Source: Siderastrea radians
Lineage: Eukaryota; Cnidaria; Anthozoa; Scleractinia; Rhizangiidae
Assembly: GCA_964017195.1 (NCBI GenBank)
Contig: OZ024900.1
Span: forward strand, 32,194,641 to 32,258,640
DNA length: 64,000 nucleotides
Direction: 5' to 3'
Positions 1 to 10,649 of the stretch are shown one piece after another. Position 1 is the first letter of the stretch; each line of letters begins with the position of its first letter. Under the pieces are notes generated by a model. The model was given only the letters and a program-made list of their open reading frames with translations. It was not told the DNA's origin and did not search any database. The translations under genes and the position numbers were made by a program.

Positions 1-1
1 T

Positions 2-3000
2 GTGTCCATTTTAAGGATGGTCTTGCATGAATCAGCTGATGAAGAATTGACTGACTTGGTGTTTGAGATTTTGTCATCTGTTATTATTGATGGTGAGTTC
101 TCACTGAGAAACCTCTTGACCAATTTTGGTGGTTTTCAGTGTTACATACACAGCAGAGAATAGCGACTATCTTTTGGCATGCCCTCTTTCACCATGCTTT
201 GAAAACAGCACTCATGAAAAGACCATTACATGCTTAACTCTGAAGGGTGACTTAAGTAAGGATGTCCACATATCAGTCTTCAACAACAACCTTTAATTAA
301 GACAACCTTTACCCTGACATTCTCACTTGACAGACTGCAGTTTACACATACTTACAGGTTTCAACCCTTTAAAACCCAATAGTAATCAGCATCAGATTTC
401 TCATTGTAACATCAATGCACAAATAACTGCACAGTTGTTGAGAATTAAGGAATTGATCACCAGGGAAGATATTTGATCACCAGGGAAGATATTTGAACAA
501 CTTCTCCCGAGTAGCACTACAACAAAAGTATGGCTCACGACCAGTAAGGAGAATTGATATGCTGATGCTGGGGCTTAAATGGTTAAAGTTTGTGTACCAT
601 ATGGATCATAACTGCAGCTACTATCACCTAAAGAGAATTATCCATATTTTTGTTGAAAATATTCAACGGTTCTGTTTTTATTGCACTTGCAGATAATGTA
701 AAGAAGGCACTTGTCCAACAAGGATATGCTGAACATCTAGTTAACATTGTGTCTTCAATGAAACATGAACAAAAGGATGAATTCTTAAAGCAAAGAGTAC
801 AATCGGCTGCTGACCTGATTGTTATGCTGCTTACGGAAGGTCAGAATTATTTTATTTTTTCCTCTGCTCTAGCTTGCTGCATTATGTAGTTTTACGTGGG
901 AACATTTTGTTTTAACTCAAGATCTTTCCCCCGGTATGATCAATTTCTTAATTCACAAACTCCCTTAGACGAATCAAAAGATGTGTTTTACTCTGTCTAT
1001 TGTATAAAAAATTAATATCTTTTTAATAACAGATCGGTTGAAACAAATCTTTTTTATTGCAGATGAAAGTATGAAAGCATTGTTTAATGATGGTAACGGT
1101 TCCGTCCTCAAAGCCTGTATTTCATGGCTGTCTTCTGGGGACCAACATCTTGAGATTTCTGGTTGTTTGGCTCTTGGAAACTTTGGCAGGTCAGGTATGG
1201 GACAAATATGGCAACGTGGTATTCTAATAACTCAATAGTTAACTGTCTCCAAAGCAGACATCTGCTACGCAAATGGCATTCTGTATGTTAAATGGTGACA
1301 TTTTGCTACTTCAGTCAACTTTGCGTAAAGAGGAATGGCTTATTTTTGTGAATTGGATGAAATTTCATTGATTGATTGATTGACTGGTGCTCTTAAGGAT
1401 GTTAGCGCTGACTGTTTATGCCATCCTTACCACACATGCAGTGCTGATTGTTGCTGTGTCACACCAGGTCATGAATCAGTTGCAGGTGCTAAGGAAGATT
1501 AAATGTAAACAAATAATAAGAATTATTCTTTGGTGGCTTTTGTAATAACACAGTATGGCTTTCACTCTCTCAAATACACAGCATTACCTGGTTTTCTTTC
1601 AACAGTTCACTTTTTTCACTGATTTATTTCACTGTATTTATATACAAAAATGGGGAGGGGGGTATTAAGATGATTCCATCGAAATAGACGGAATGTTTAA
1701 AATTTTCTAAAACTTTGTGCAATTGGTAATTATGTTCTGAACATTTCAAAAATGCAATAAAAAATAGGGGTCACTGAGCTTGTTTTTGTACAACATTGAT
1801 AGCCACTAATTGCAACTATACGATCCGCAAGGTTTTCCTGACAAACCCTGGTAATCAGAAAGGAGAACTGTAATTTCTTTAATATGTCATTGCTTGCACT
1901 GAAATACTGGAGCATTTTATTTTAGTTGAACAGGAATTATAGACATGAAAAATAAATGTATTCACCACGTTGTACCTAAATTTGCCCTGCTGTACCTAAA
2001 GATGTGTTCTTTTTGGCATTTAAATAAAAATATCTCAAAGCAGAATTGTTAACTTTTCTTAAAATCACGATACATTGTACTCCACCATGTGCCATTTGAA
2101 TTTATGTATTAAAAAATGGGGGTCACTGAGCTCGTTTAGGAGAAAACAACCATTTATTTCTTTGAACAGCTCAGCCTTCATAGAAAACCTATCAAGTTGC
2201 CAAGGTGCACGCGCTCCTGCGTGCGCTACTCATACAAAAAATGATTCGCAGAAAGGATGCGCAATGTAATTGAATGGAATCACCTTAAAAAATTTGAAGT
2301 TCTAGTTGGGGGTTTCTCAGAGATGGGTAGTATTATATCTAGGGCTTTTATTAGAGTAGTAGTCATGTTAGACAGAATGTTTGTCAGAGAAGGGTCTTAT
2401 AACAGAAGGTTATTAATGAAAGAGGAGTCTTGATTTTCAAGCCATTTTTTTGTTCATAGATGAAAACTGCATCAAACTTGTTGAACAAGGAGCCCACAAA
2501 CACCTGCTGGAGCTACTTGCTCGAACATCAAGGAGTGAGGTATTAACATGTGTTCAAAGTCACAATTTCACTATTTCAAAAGTACTTTCTCTCCAGAATT
2601 AGTCAGAAATATATATATATTGAACATATGTGTTGAACAAATAGTCGCAAACTTAAATGGATGATGTCAAGTTCTCATCATTAAGGAGTAAAATGTACAA
2701 TCTTGGAACTAGCTTGCTTTGGTAGCTCAGTGGCTTAGTACCATGCATACACCGTGAACCACGATATGATACAGTACAGTATGAAGAATGGGGTAGGGGC
2801 TAATGCAATTTTGGAGGGGGTGGTGGAATGCCAAAAAAACTGGGTTTATCTAAAAAAATAAAGGAGTGTGATGAGACTGATTCATATCATAAATGATTGT
2901 TTATTTGATTTCGCTGCAAGCGGATATTGAAGATATTGAGTGGAAGGTGAAGTGCATGGAGTGTTACCGGAAGAGATCGAAATAATACTCAATTTAGTAC

Positions 3001-6000
3001 CACTTCTCCTCTGTTTGTAATTAAAAACTGAAATCGTTGTAATTTGTTTTTGTTTAGAATCCTGGTAGGCATCAACAAGCTGTGTTTAGTGCACTAAAGA
3101 ACCTTTCCATGCCAGGTGAGCCCCTTTACATTTTAAAGTATTGCCGCTAATTGAAGCATTTAGTGCCAGAGGGGTGTATGTTGTGATTTTGGCAAAAAAG
3201 TATTATTTTTTTGTTTAATAGTAGATCCACTTCAGTATGAGTTCGGGTACTTGCCCACTTTTTGCATGCATAGCAGATTTTGTGTGCTAAAATGTTGCCA
3301 GAAAGCTAAGGTTTAAATATTTCATCGTGGCAAACGGCTGGTACAAAAACAGTGGCCATTGCTACTACCCTTGGCCCAAGAAATTGTAACAGACTGGTAT
3401 ATGGAACACAAAACGCACAGTTGGCATTCAAAAGCTCAGAAAGCTTGAAGTGTTTTTTTTATAATTTTTCTTTGCCATAATTGTGATATAAGTTTGTTTT
3501 ACATTAAACCTTTCAATTGCTTGTGTACCTCAGGCTCACGCCCTGTTCAGTTCAGGCTATGTAAATGGAAACCTTGTGACATATAGGTGTATGTGACCTT
3601 CCACGGGAAAACATACACTAAAGCTTATCCGTTTGAATGGCTTAAAATAAACAGACAATGAAAGGCAAATGAACGCTTTTGGAAGGCGTTTGAGCGCTTT
3701 TCATAGCTGTGCGAATGGGCAACGAGATTTTTCGTACTGATAAGCGTAAACGTTTAAACGGGCAAACATAATCTACGAACGGATAATTTATCGTAATTCG
3801 GTAAATTGGGATCGTCCGGGTGAGTGTAGTCCTGAGAAGGACTGTTTGAGGTGACAATGACTGACGTTTCAACAACCTGAGCGGAAGTCATCATCAGAGT
3901 CAAGTGAACTGTGAATCGTCAGTAGATGTTTTAGTCTCTGGTCTTTGTCCTGATTGGTCGATGATCTCGTGATGTTATTGGTCGTCTGTCAGTTAAGCCG
4001 TGATGTTATTGGCTGTGAAGACTGTTAAACGTGATTGGTGCATTTCGAGCCGTCTTTTGTTAGTCAAATGTCCGTTGGTCTATTGTTAGTCAAATAAGTC
4101 GGTTTGTCTATTGTTTGTCTGTCTTGTTATTGTCGGCAGTCAGTCGTCTTTAAGGTGCAGGTAGCTGTTGGCAACGGTTCAGTGGTGTTACTAAAAAAGC
4201 TTTTCAGAGTGATTCGTTGATAGTAGTCCGTACTGTAGGTAACGCATTCAGCAGAGTCCTAGTCGATTTTAAATGGTGCTCAGCAATATGATTGTTGAAA
4301 TCACCATTTCTAGTCGCTCGTTTGTGTTCAGTCAGTCGGACGTTCAAATTCCTGCCGGTCTCACCAATATAAGTGGCGTGGCAGTCGCAGCATTTGATAT
4401 TATAAACTGCTCCCTGTCTGTCGCTCGGTTCGTCTTTGTCTTCAACGTTCGTCAGTAGCTGTCGTAAAGTAGTGATAGGTTTGTGAGCGACGCGGATGTT
4501 TTAGGGTTCTAGGATTCGTGCGATAATTTAGCAGTTGTCGCGTAAGTGTTCGTAGCGTTCGGTTCGGAGTTTCTGTAAGTGTTGTGTCTAATTAAGTCCC
4601 GGTTGTAATTGTTGTTGTTGAAAACGTTGTCTAAGTACTTGATTTCGTCCGTTAAGCTGTCAGGTGAGTCATAAACTAGTTGCGCGCGTCTTGTCAGGGT
4701 CCGTATAGTCGTAGATTTGTGAGAAGTAGGGTTGTAAAATGATTGGTCGAGTAGTCTGTCGGTATGTGTCGGTTTTCTGTAAATTGTCGTCCGTAGTTCG
4801 TTATTGTCGCGGCTAACTAAGCAGTGTAGAAAAAGTATTCTACCATTTTCCTCGATCTCCTTAGTAAACTCGTAAACTGTATGTCGCCGTTTTGTCCGTT
4901 GAGGTGTTCGTGAAAATCGTCGATTTCGTTTTTGTGTACGGCTGTAAAGGTATCGTCAACGTAACGTAGCCGGAGTGGTAGTTTTCGTTTGTAATGTGCG
5001 AGGGCTCGTTCCTCGATGTTTTGCATAACGATTTCTGTAACAACAACGGAAACTGGTGAGCCCATAGCTGATCCGTGCAACTGTTTGTAGTGCTTGCCAT
5101 TGTACTGAAAATAAGTAGAAGTAAGACAAAGGTTCAATAAGTTCCATTAAGTCGTCTGTAGGTAGGTATATATATATATGAATAATTTTCTAAGTACATT
5201 ATTGTTGTAATACTATGATAACTATTTATGTAAAGCGCATTAGATCATATATGCATGGATTTTTGCGCTATAGAAATAATAAAGTTATTATTATTATTAT
5301 TATTGTCAGGACCACTCTCACTTGGAAAATCACACTAGACGGACCAACATTCTTTACCGTTCTGCTTTTTCTTCTTTTCTAGCGGTTAACAAGGCAAAGC
5401 TCGTAGACAGTGGCTGTTTAGATGTCATTCTTCCTATGCTCTCGACCCAGTCTCCTTTTGTCCAGTTTAAAGTCCTGGGTACAGTGCGCATGCTATTAAT
5501 GGGTCAAGGTGAGTAAGCCTTCAATATGGTCCTGCTACTTTTTTCTTTTGTGTGATGAGACGGGGAAAATTGGTGTTTTTACTAACAGTGCTTTTGAAAA
5601 GTAAGCTGCACATTTAAATGCATTTCGTTGCAATAACTTGCATCCTCTTCAATGCAGCTCTAATTTGCATGCAAGTCAATACAAGTTAACACAAGTGGCT
5701 CTTAGTTTTGGTTACTTTGTTGTTGCTTGTGCTATTTCGCATCAAAATGGCCTATTTTGCAACTTGCATTTACTTGTGAGTCTGTTTGGTCACACAATGC
5801 AAGTCTGATGCAAATGGCATTTCCAAATCTTTGAAGAAAAAGTGACCTACTTTATTGCCTTTCATTGCAATAAGTTGCATCTACTTTATAGTCAAAATAC
5901 TCGGCGCGTTCCGCTCATTATTTAGGAATGATTTTCATTAACCGGGAACGGATTGCATCAGTGGAATCAAAATTCCATTTTCAAATTGAAGATTGAAATC

Positions 6001-9000
6001 TTCCAACGGTAGACTCATTCGAAGTAAGGAATGTTGATTGGGTTGTTACTTACATAAGCCAAAGGTTCACACGCGAAATACGAAACCGTTGGCCGTTGTT
6101 GGTTTCAGTCCGTTTGATATTACGGGGAATTTTTCTCAATTTTCAGAAACTTTTCTTATGTATTTACAACACACTTGTTTTTATGAAATTATTCTTCACA
6201 GCTTTATAACAGCAGACTATTTCTTCACGGATAAAAGTACTTGTGATTAATATTTTGTTGAGCGAACACAGATCAGGTCAGACACGTCTGGCCGCCAACA
6301 GTCTGCTACTTGCACGTGAAAATTCGCCTGATGTCAATAATAAACCAATCAGCATTCCTTATTTGGAACAAGGCTACCGTTGGAACATTACAATATTCAA
6401 TTTGAAAGTGGAATTTTGATTCCAGTAATGCAATCCGTTCCCGATTAATGAACGTCATTCCCAAATAATAAGCGGAACGCGCTGAGTATTTCGACTATAA
6501 TCCAGCTCAATTTTACGTGCTAGCTGATGCAAGTCTGGTCACACAGTGCGATTCTGCACGGTTTCTGCAGGCTTAACAGGATTTGAACCCATGACCAAGT
6601 GAGTTATGCACGAAGCCTTCTTTGTTGGAAGTGGGTCTTTTGTAGGAACCAGGTTTCCTTTCAATGTCTGTTTTGTTGTGTTGTGTTACAGCTGATGTGG
6701 CCAATAGGATTGCTGGAAGTAACGAGCATATGAAGACCTTAGTCCGCTGTTCTGAGTCCAGTGGTCACGAGGGTGTCAGATCTGAGGCCAGCAGGATGTT
6801 AGCATTGATTGCTAAACAGGCTAAGACAGCAGGTAAATTGAAATTTAGCTCTTCACTTCCAGGAGCACCCATTGGGTGCACCCATAGTAAACGGTGCCAC
6901 AGGAAAGTACTGCTCAGTAGCTTTCATTTGAATGGTCACACTTTAGGATTTCATCCACAGACTCAAAAGTTAGAACCACCTTGTACAGCATAACAAACAG
7001 CACCACAGGAAAGTACTGCTCAGTAGCTTTCATTTGAATGGTCACACTTTAGGATTTCATCCACAGACTCAAAAGTTAGAACCACCTTGTACAGCATAAC
7101 AAATAGCACCACAGGAAAGTACTGCTCAGTAGCTTTCATTTGAATAGTCACACTTTAGGATTTCATCCACAGACTCAAAAGTTAGAACCACCTTGTACAG
7201 CATAACAAATAGCGCCACAGGAAAGTACTGCTCAGTAGCTTTCATTTGAATGGTCACACTTTAGGATTTCATCCACAGACTCAAAAGTTAGAACCACCTT
7301 GTACAGCATAATAAACAGCACCACGGGAAAGTACTGCTCAGTAGCTTTCATTTGAATAGTCACACTTTAGGATTTCATCCACAGACTCAAAAGTTAGAAC
7401 CACCTTGTACAGCATAACAAATAGCACCACAGGAAAGTACTGCTCAGTAGCTTTCATTTGAATAGTCACACTTTAGGATTTCATCCACAGACTCAAAAGT
7501 TAGAACCACCTTGTACAGCACAATAATCAGCACTACAAGAAAGTAGTGCTCAGTAGCTTTCACTTGAATGGTCACACTTTAGGATTTTATCCACAGACTC
7601 AAAAGTTAGAACCACCTTGTACAGTATAATAAACAGCACCACAGGAAATTGCTGCTCAACAGCTTTACGTAGACTCGCTAAAAACAATTTTCAATTAATA
7701 GTAATCAATGTAAAAGTGACAGACAATAGTATTATTTTATCATTTACACTTCTATTTCTGTACCTTTCACTAGTTTTATGTTTCTGCTTGAAGTTTTAAT
7801 GGTTCATTTGGTTATTTCCATTTAATGTGACTGGCCCCGATTACGGGGAGGATTTCACAGCGGCCTGAAATTTCAGCCCAGTTTTTCTATTCTTAACCCT
7901 TTAAGCCCTGACATCATTATACAAATTCTCCTTACTGGTCTCCATACATTTCATTGAGTACTAATTGGGAGAACGTTTGAAACATCAAGACAATTCGTCC
8001 GGTGATCATTTCCTTAATGATGGTGGAATCACTGTTGGGGCCTAAAGGATTAAACAGCTCCTCTTCAAAACCGCTTGCATTACTTGAAGAAAGTTTCAGC
8101 CCTGGGCAAAATTCAACTCGAGCTAGACATTCCAGCCTAGTTTGAGCAAATGGTCTAGAACTTTCAACCTCTCCAAACGAGCTAAAAGAAGTCATGTAAA
8201 TGCAATCAAAATTTTGCCTAAGATAAATATGAACATTGCTGTGCAAAACACTGAATTTGTTGAGAAAGTTTCATCTTGGGCGCCATCTTGATTGTAAATT
8301 ACTCCACGCATGGGCACGCAATTTAATTCCCCCCCCCCTCCCCTTCCAGAAAAATAGGCTGAAAGTCTCCATATTATCGGGCCCTTAGTTTTACTGTCAT
8401 TTTCAGTGGCACAAGAACAAACTGAATTAGTTGAAGCAACCAACGTTTTTTTCTTTTCTTTTTTTTCCTGCTATTTTCTTACTTCTTTTCTTCCCACGGC
8501 AGAAGTCGGAGAACAAATTATAAAATGCGGAGGACTAGCACCCATTATTGCCATGGTAACGTCAGAACATGACATCATGCAGAACGAAGCATTGATAGCC
8601 TTGGCAGTGATGTCATCGACAGTTAAAGGTTGGCAATCTATTTTTGTGTTCGTTTGGATCATTTGACAGTAGTTCCATCCTCCTTCTCCTCCTCCTTCTC
8701 CTCCTCCTCCTCCTCCTCCTCCTGCTCCTTCTCCTCCTCCTTCTCCTCCTCCTCCTCCTCCTTCTCCTTCTCCTTCTCCTCCTCCTCCTTGTCCTCCTTG
8801 TCCTCCTCCTTGTCCTCCTCCTTCTTCTCCTCCTCCTTCTCTTCCCCGTCGTCCTCCTCCTCCTCCTCCTTCTCCCCCTCCTCTCCCTCCTCCTTCTCCT
8901 CCTCCTCTTCCTCCTCCTCCTCCTCCTCCTCCTCTTCCTCCTTCTCCTCCTTCTCCTCCTCCTCCTCCTCCTTCTCCTCCTCCTCCTCCTCCTCCTCCTT

Positions 9001-9803
9001 CTCCTCCTCCTTCTCCTCCTCCTTCTCCTCCTCCTCCTCCTCTTCCTCCTTCTCCTCCTTCTCCTCCTTCTCCTCCTCCTCCTTCTCCTCCTCCTCCTCC
9101 TTCTCCTCCTCCTCTGCCTCCTCCTCCTCCTTCTCCTCCCCCTTCTCCTCCTCCTCCTCCTCCTCCTCCTCCTCCTCTTCCTCCTCCTTCTCCTCCTCCT
9201 CCTCATCATCATCATCATTCCTGTACGTTTTCTCGGGAACACAGGACCACTATTTCCTTCCCCCGATCTCGGTCTGAGAGGAACGATTCTGCCTTTTCCC
9301 AGGACAGCGAATGGTCTTCAGCTCTGAGTCTAGGGTTAGTAGATTAGCACTATCCTATAATGTGATTTTTCTCTTAAATTACATGTCTTAATCGTTTTTG
9401 TACACAGCCGACTTTTACCCCAAGTTCAGAGAGAGCGGCATCATTCAAACGCTAATAAAGCTGATTAAAACACAAGGTGTCAATCCACAGACCTGTTATA
9501 ACGCCATGGCTGTCTTGGAAGCTTTTTCACTCCGAGGTATGTCAGCTGTGTGTTCGTGCTCAGATCTAATCTCTTTATACAGCAGTCTCCCTCGTCTTGT
9601 TAGAAATCATATAGTGATGGCCAGGACAACACGCAAATTACGAGATTTTTCTCTTTTCAGAATATTTCCGCCGTGACTTAGAAATAGCAGGACTAAGTAA
9701 GGCACTTGACGATTTGACGTCTCATGAAAATGTGAATGTGAAGAAAAGAGCTTTGATAATCCTTACAAGAATCAAAGCCCAGAAGGTAGCAGAGCAAGAA
9801 TGA
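2..9803 (+). CDS. RAP1GDS1: Rap1 GTPase-GDP dissociation stimulator 1 (SmgGDS), 3' part
   Basis: Armadillo-repeat chaperone and exchange factor for polybasic-tail small GTPases (Rho and Rap families), cytosolic. Exons: 2-92 (5' cut by the window edge), 693-839, 1063-1194, 2460-2539, 3058-3115, 5383-5508, 6692-6832, 8503-8628, 9408-9536, 9661-9803 (stop TGA). All introns are GT-AG and all phases join, giving 390 C-terminal residues; vertebrate SmgGDS has about 607, so the N-terminal third lies outside. Recognised by ARM helices with family phrases such as VNKAKLVDSG, PFVQFKVLGTVRML, TSEHDIMQNEALIALAV and the closing LTRIKAQK. Most internal exons are 126-147 bp with phase-1 introns on both sides, so one exon is about one ARM repeat of 42 residues. 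Introns carry a TIR element (intron 3), a Penelope element (intron 5), a long-TIR MITE (intron 6), a 106-bp tandem array (intron 7) and a pyrimidine tract (intron 8). The family identification is firm; paralogue-level naming is inference. Confidence 0.9.
363..586. mobile_element. Foldback MITE, AACCCTTTAAGCCC family, copy 1
   Basis: Left end AACCCTTTAAAACCC and right end GGGGCTTAAATGGTT are near inverted complements. The interior has the family phrases ATCAGCATCAGATTTCTC, TGATCACCAGGGAAGATATTTG and CCAGTAAGGAGAATT. A 22-bp stretch near 455-498 is duplicated in tandem in this copy. It lies in intron 1 of the RAP1GDS1 portion. No coding capacity. Confidence 0.75.
1665..2288. mobile_element. TIR element in RAP1GDS1 intron 3
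   Basis: The left end TTAAGATGATTCCATCGAAA and the right end TTGAATGGAATCACCTTAA are near inverted complements over about 17 bases. The phrase GGGTCACTGAGCT recurs in direct orientation at about 1769 and 2119. About 620 bp with no credible transposase ORF, so most likely a non-autonomous DNA transposon. TTAA-like ends could be part of the target duplication. Superfamily not assigned. Confidence 0.55.
3640..5165 (-). mobile_element. Penelope-like retroelement fragment with GIY-YIG domain
   Basis: Antisense to its host gene, filling most of RAP1GDS1 intron 5. The minus-strand frame at 4817-5137 reads as reverse transcriptase core: a QLHGSAMGSPVS motif, then the catalytic RYVDDTF box and HEHLNG. 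The RT continues in another frame below 4860, so at least one frameshift is present. Further downstream (about 4490-4270, minus) another frame reads GAVYNIKCC, a cysteine pair, then TYIGETGRNLNVRL, which is a GIY-YIG endonuclease. RT followed by GIY-YIG is diagnostic of canonical Penelope-like elements. The N-terminal RT and linker are missing or degenerate, so this is a dead 5'-truncated copy. The end at 3640 is uncertain; the segment 3640-3900 looks like the element's non-coding 3' tail. Confidence 0.85.
5286..5305. repeat. (ATT)n microsatellite
   Basis: Short TTA/ATT run in RAP1GDS1 intron 5, just upstream of the exon at 5383. It may be the tail of a 5'-truncated retroelement. Confidence 0.8.
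5889..6497. mobile_element. Long-TIR foldback MITE with TA duplication
   Basis: The first and last roughly 120 bases are inverted complements: the left end reads TAGTCAAAATACTCGGCGCG and the right end, complemented, TAGTCGAAATACTCAGCGCG, continuing with shared GGGAACGGATTGCAT and GGAATCAAAATTCCA phrases. Flanks read TA|TAGTC...GACTA|TA, so a TA target duplication as made by Tc1/mariner-type elements. About 609 bp, no transposase. Lies in RAP1GDS1 intron 6. Confidence 0.8.
6893..7665 (+). repeat. 106-bp tandem repeat, about 7.3 units
   Basis: The phrase AGGAAAGTACTGCTCAGTAG (or a close variant) starts at 6901, 7007, 7113, 7219, 7325, 7431, 7537 and 7643, a spacing of exactly 106 bp each time. 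Units are highly similar, with the last two most diverged. Located in RAP1GDS1 intron 7. Related single or double units occur at about 12366-12632, 15296, 29610, 46205-46510 and 54415, so this is a dispersed family that has amplified locally here. Confidence 0.95.
7895..8052. mobile_element. Foldback MITE, AACCCTTTAAGCCC family, copy 2
   Basis: Starts AACCCTTTAAGCCCTGACAT and ends GGGGCCTAAAGGATT. The interior has CTCCTTACTGGTCTCCATAC and TGATCATTTCC. Internally deleted compared with the roughly 210-bp copies elsewhere in the window. RAP1GDS1 intron 7. Confidence 0.75.
8672..9220 (+). repeat. (TCC/TTC)n polypyrimidine tract
   Basis: About 540 bp composed almost wholly of C and T on the + (sense) strand, built from CTCCTC and CTTCTC triplets and ending in a short (ATC)n run. 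It begins about 45 bp after the exon 8503-8628 donor. The long Ser/Phe, Leu and Arg reading frames across it come from the triplet repeat and are not genes. Perfect mirror-repeat polypyrimidine DNA can form triplex H-DNA and sense-strand R-loops. Confidence 0.95.
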
Positions 9804-10326
9804 GGGACATTTCGATGCACCGTACATCACGCCACATCGATTCCGTCTTTCATCGAGGGTGAGAAACACTTTGCTGCGTCACATACAGCCAGGAAACGAG
9901 AGACACCTCGATGTAACGTACATCATGTCACTTCGATCATTTTTACAGCAGCAGTGAGAAACTTTACGTATCGTACATCTCACCACATCACTTCTTCTTA
10001 CAGGAGGAATGAGAGACACTTTGATGTATTTTACATTAAGTAACATAACGCCATCTAAGATCCCGTGAAAGATAGCTTCAAGTCTATCTTTCCTCACTTC
10101 TCATTTCTTCATCTTAATCATGGAAATCAGTCAGCCCTCCGTTGTATCTTGCCTCGCGTCACTTCACTTCATCTCATAGAATGAATGAAAGAAGCCTGTA
10201 TGCAGTTGTCTCCCAGTTAATTACGTACATTTTTGTCCGTGCACGGGTGAGACATTTTGATGTGCCTTACATCAAAGTGTTGCTCATCCCTACAGTGGGA
10301 ATGAGAGACACTGTGATTTAGCTTAT

Positions 10327-10375
10327 ATCACATCACATCACATCACATCACATCACATCACATCACATCACATCG
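10327..10375 (+). repeat. (CATCA)n microsatellite
   Basis: About nine perfect CATCA units followed by CATCG. It sits inside the degenerate ACATCA-rich repeat zone and probably arose from it by slippage. Confidence 0.9.
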
Positions 10376-10391
10376 CATAAGTCATCTTACA

Positions 10392-10649
10392 GTGCTCTGT
10401 AGCAATCATCACAAGATCTCCATTGAAGAATGTGAACAAGAGGAGGTGGAGTCCTTAACGAAGTGTGGTGTAAGTGTGGTAAGTACTACCGGTGGCAGTG
10501 ATGGCAATGATGAAGAAGTGTCCTCAAGAATTAGCAAAGCAAGGATTGCCTTCAGCTCTTTAAAGAGGATATGTAATTCAAAGGAAAAGGGCAAAGGGAA
10601 CGAAGCGTCGGATTTTCAACTCAAACGTGAAATCCGTTCTTCTTTATAA
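10392..10649 (+). pseudogene. Non-LTR retrotransposon reverse transcriptase C-terminal fragment
   Basis: An 85-codon frame contains VVSTTGGSDGNDEEVSSRI then SKARIAFSSLKRI. This pattern (GG..E.DI..RI.KAR.AF..L..IW) is typical of the region just after the RT domain in animal non-LTR retrotransposons. No RT catalytic box or other domain is present, so it is a small dead fragment. The family is not determinable by eye. Confidence 0.55.

Noticed and set aside
8613..9327. Long frames of poly-Arg, poly-Ser/Phe and poly-Leu over 200 codons on both strands
   Set aside because: Direct translation of the (TCC/TTC)n repeat in an intron; no domain and wholly repeat-driven.
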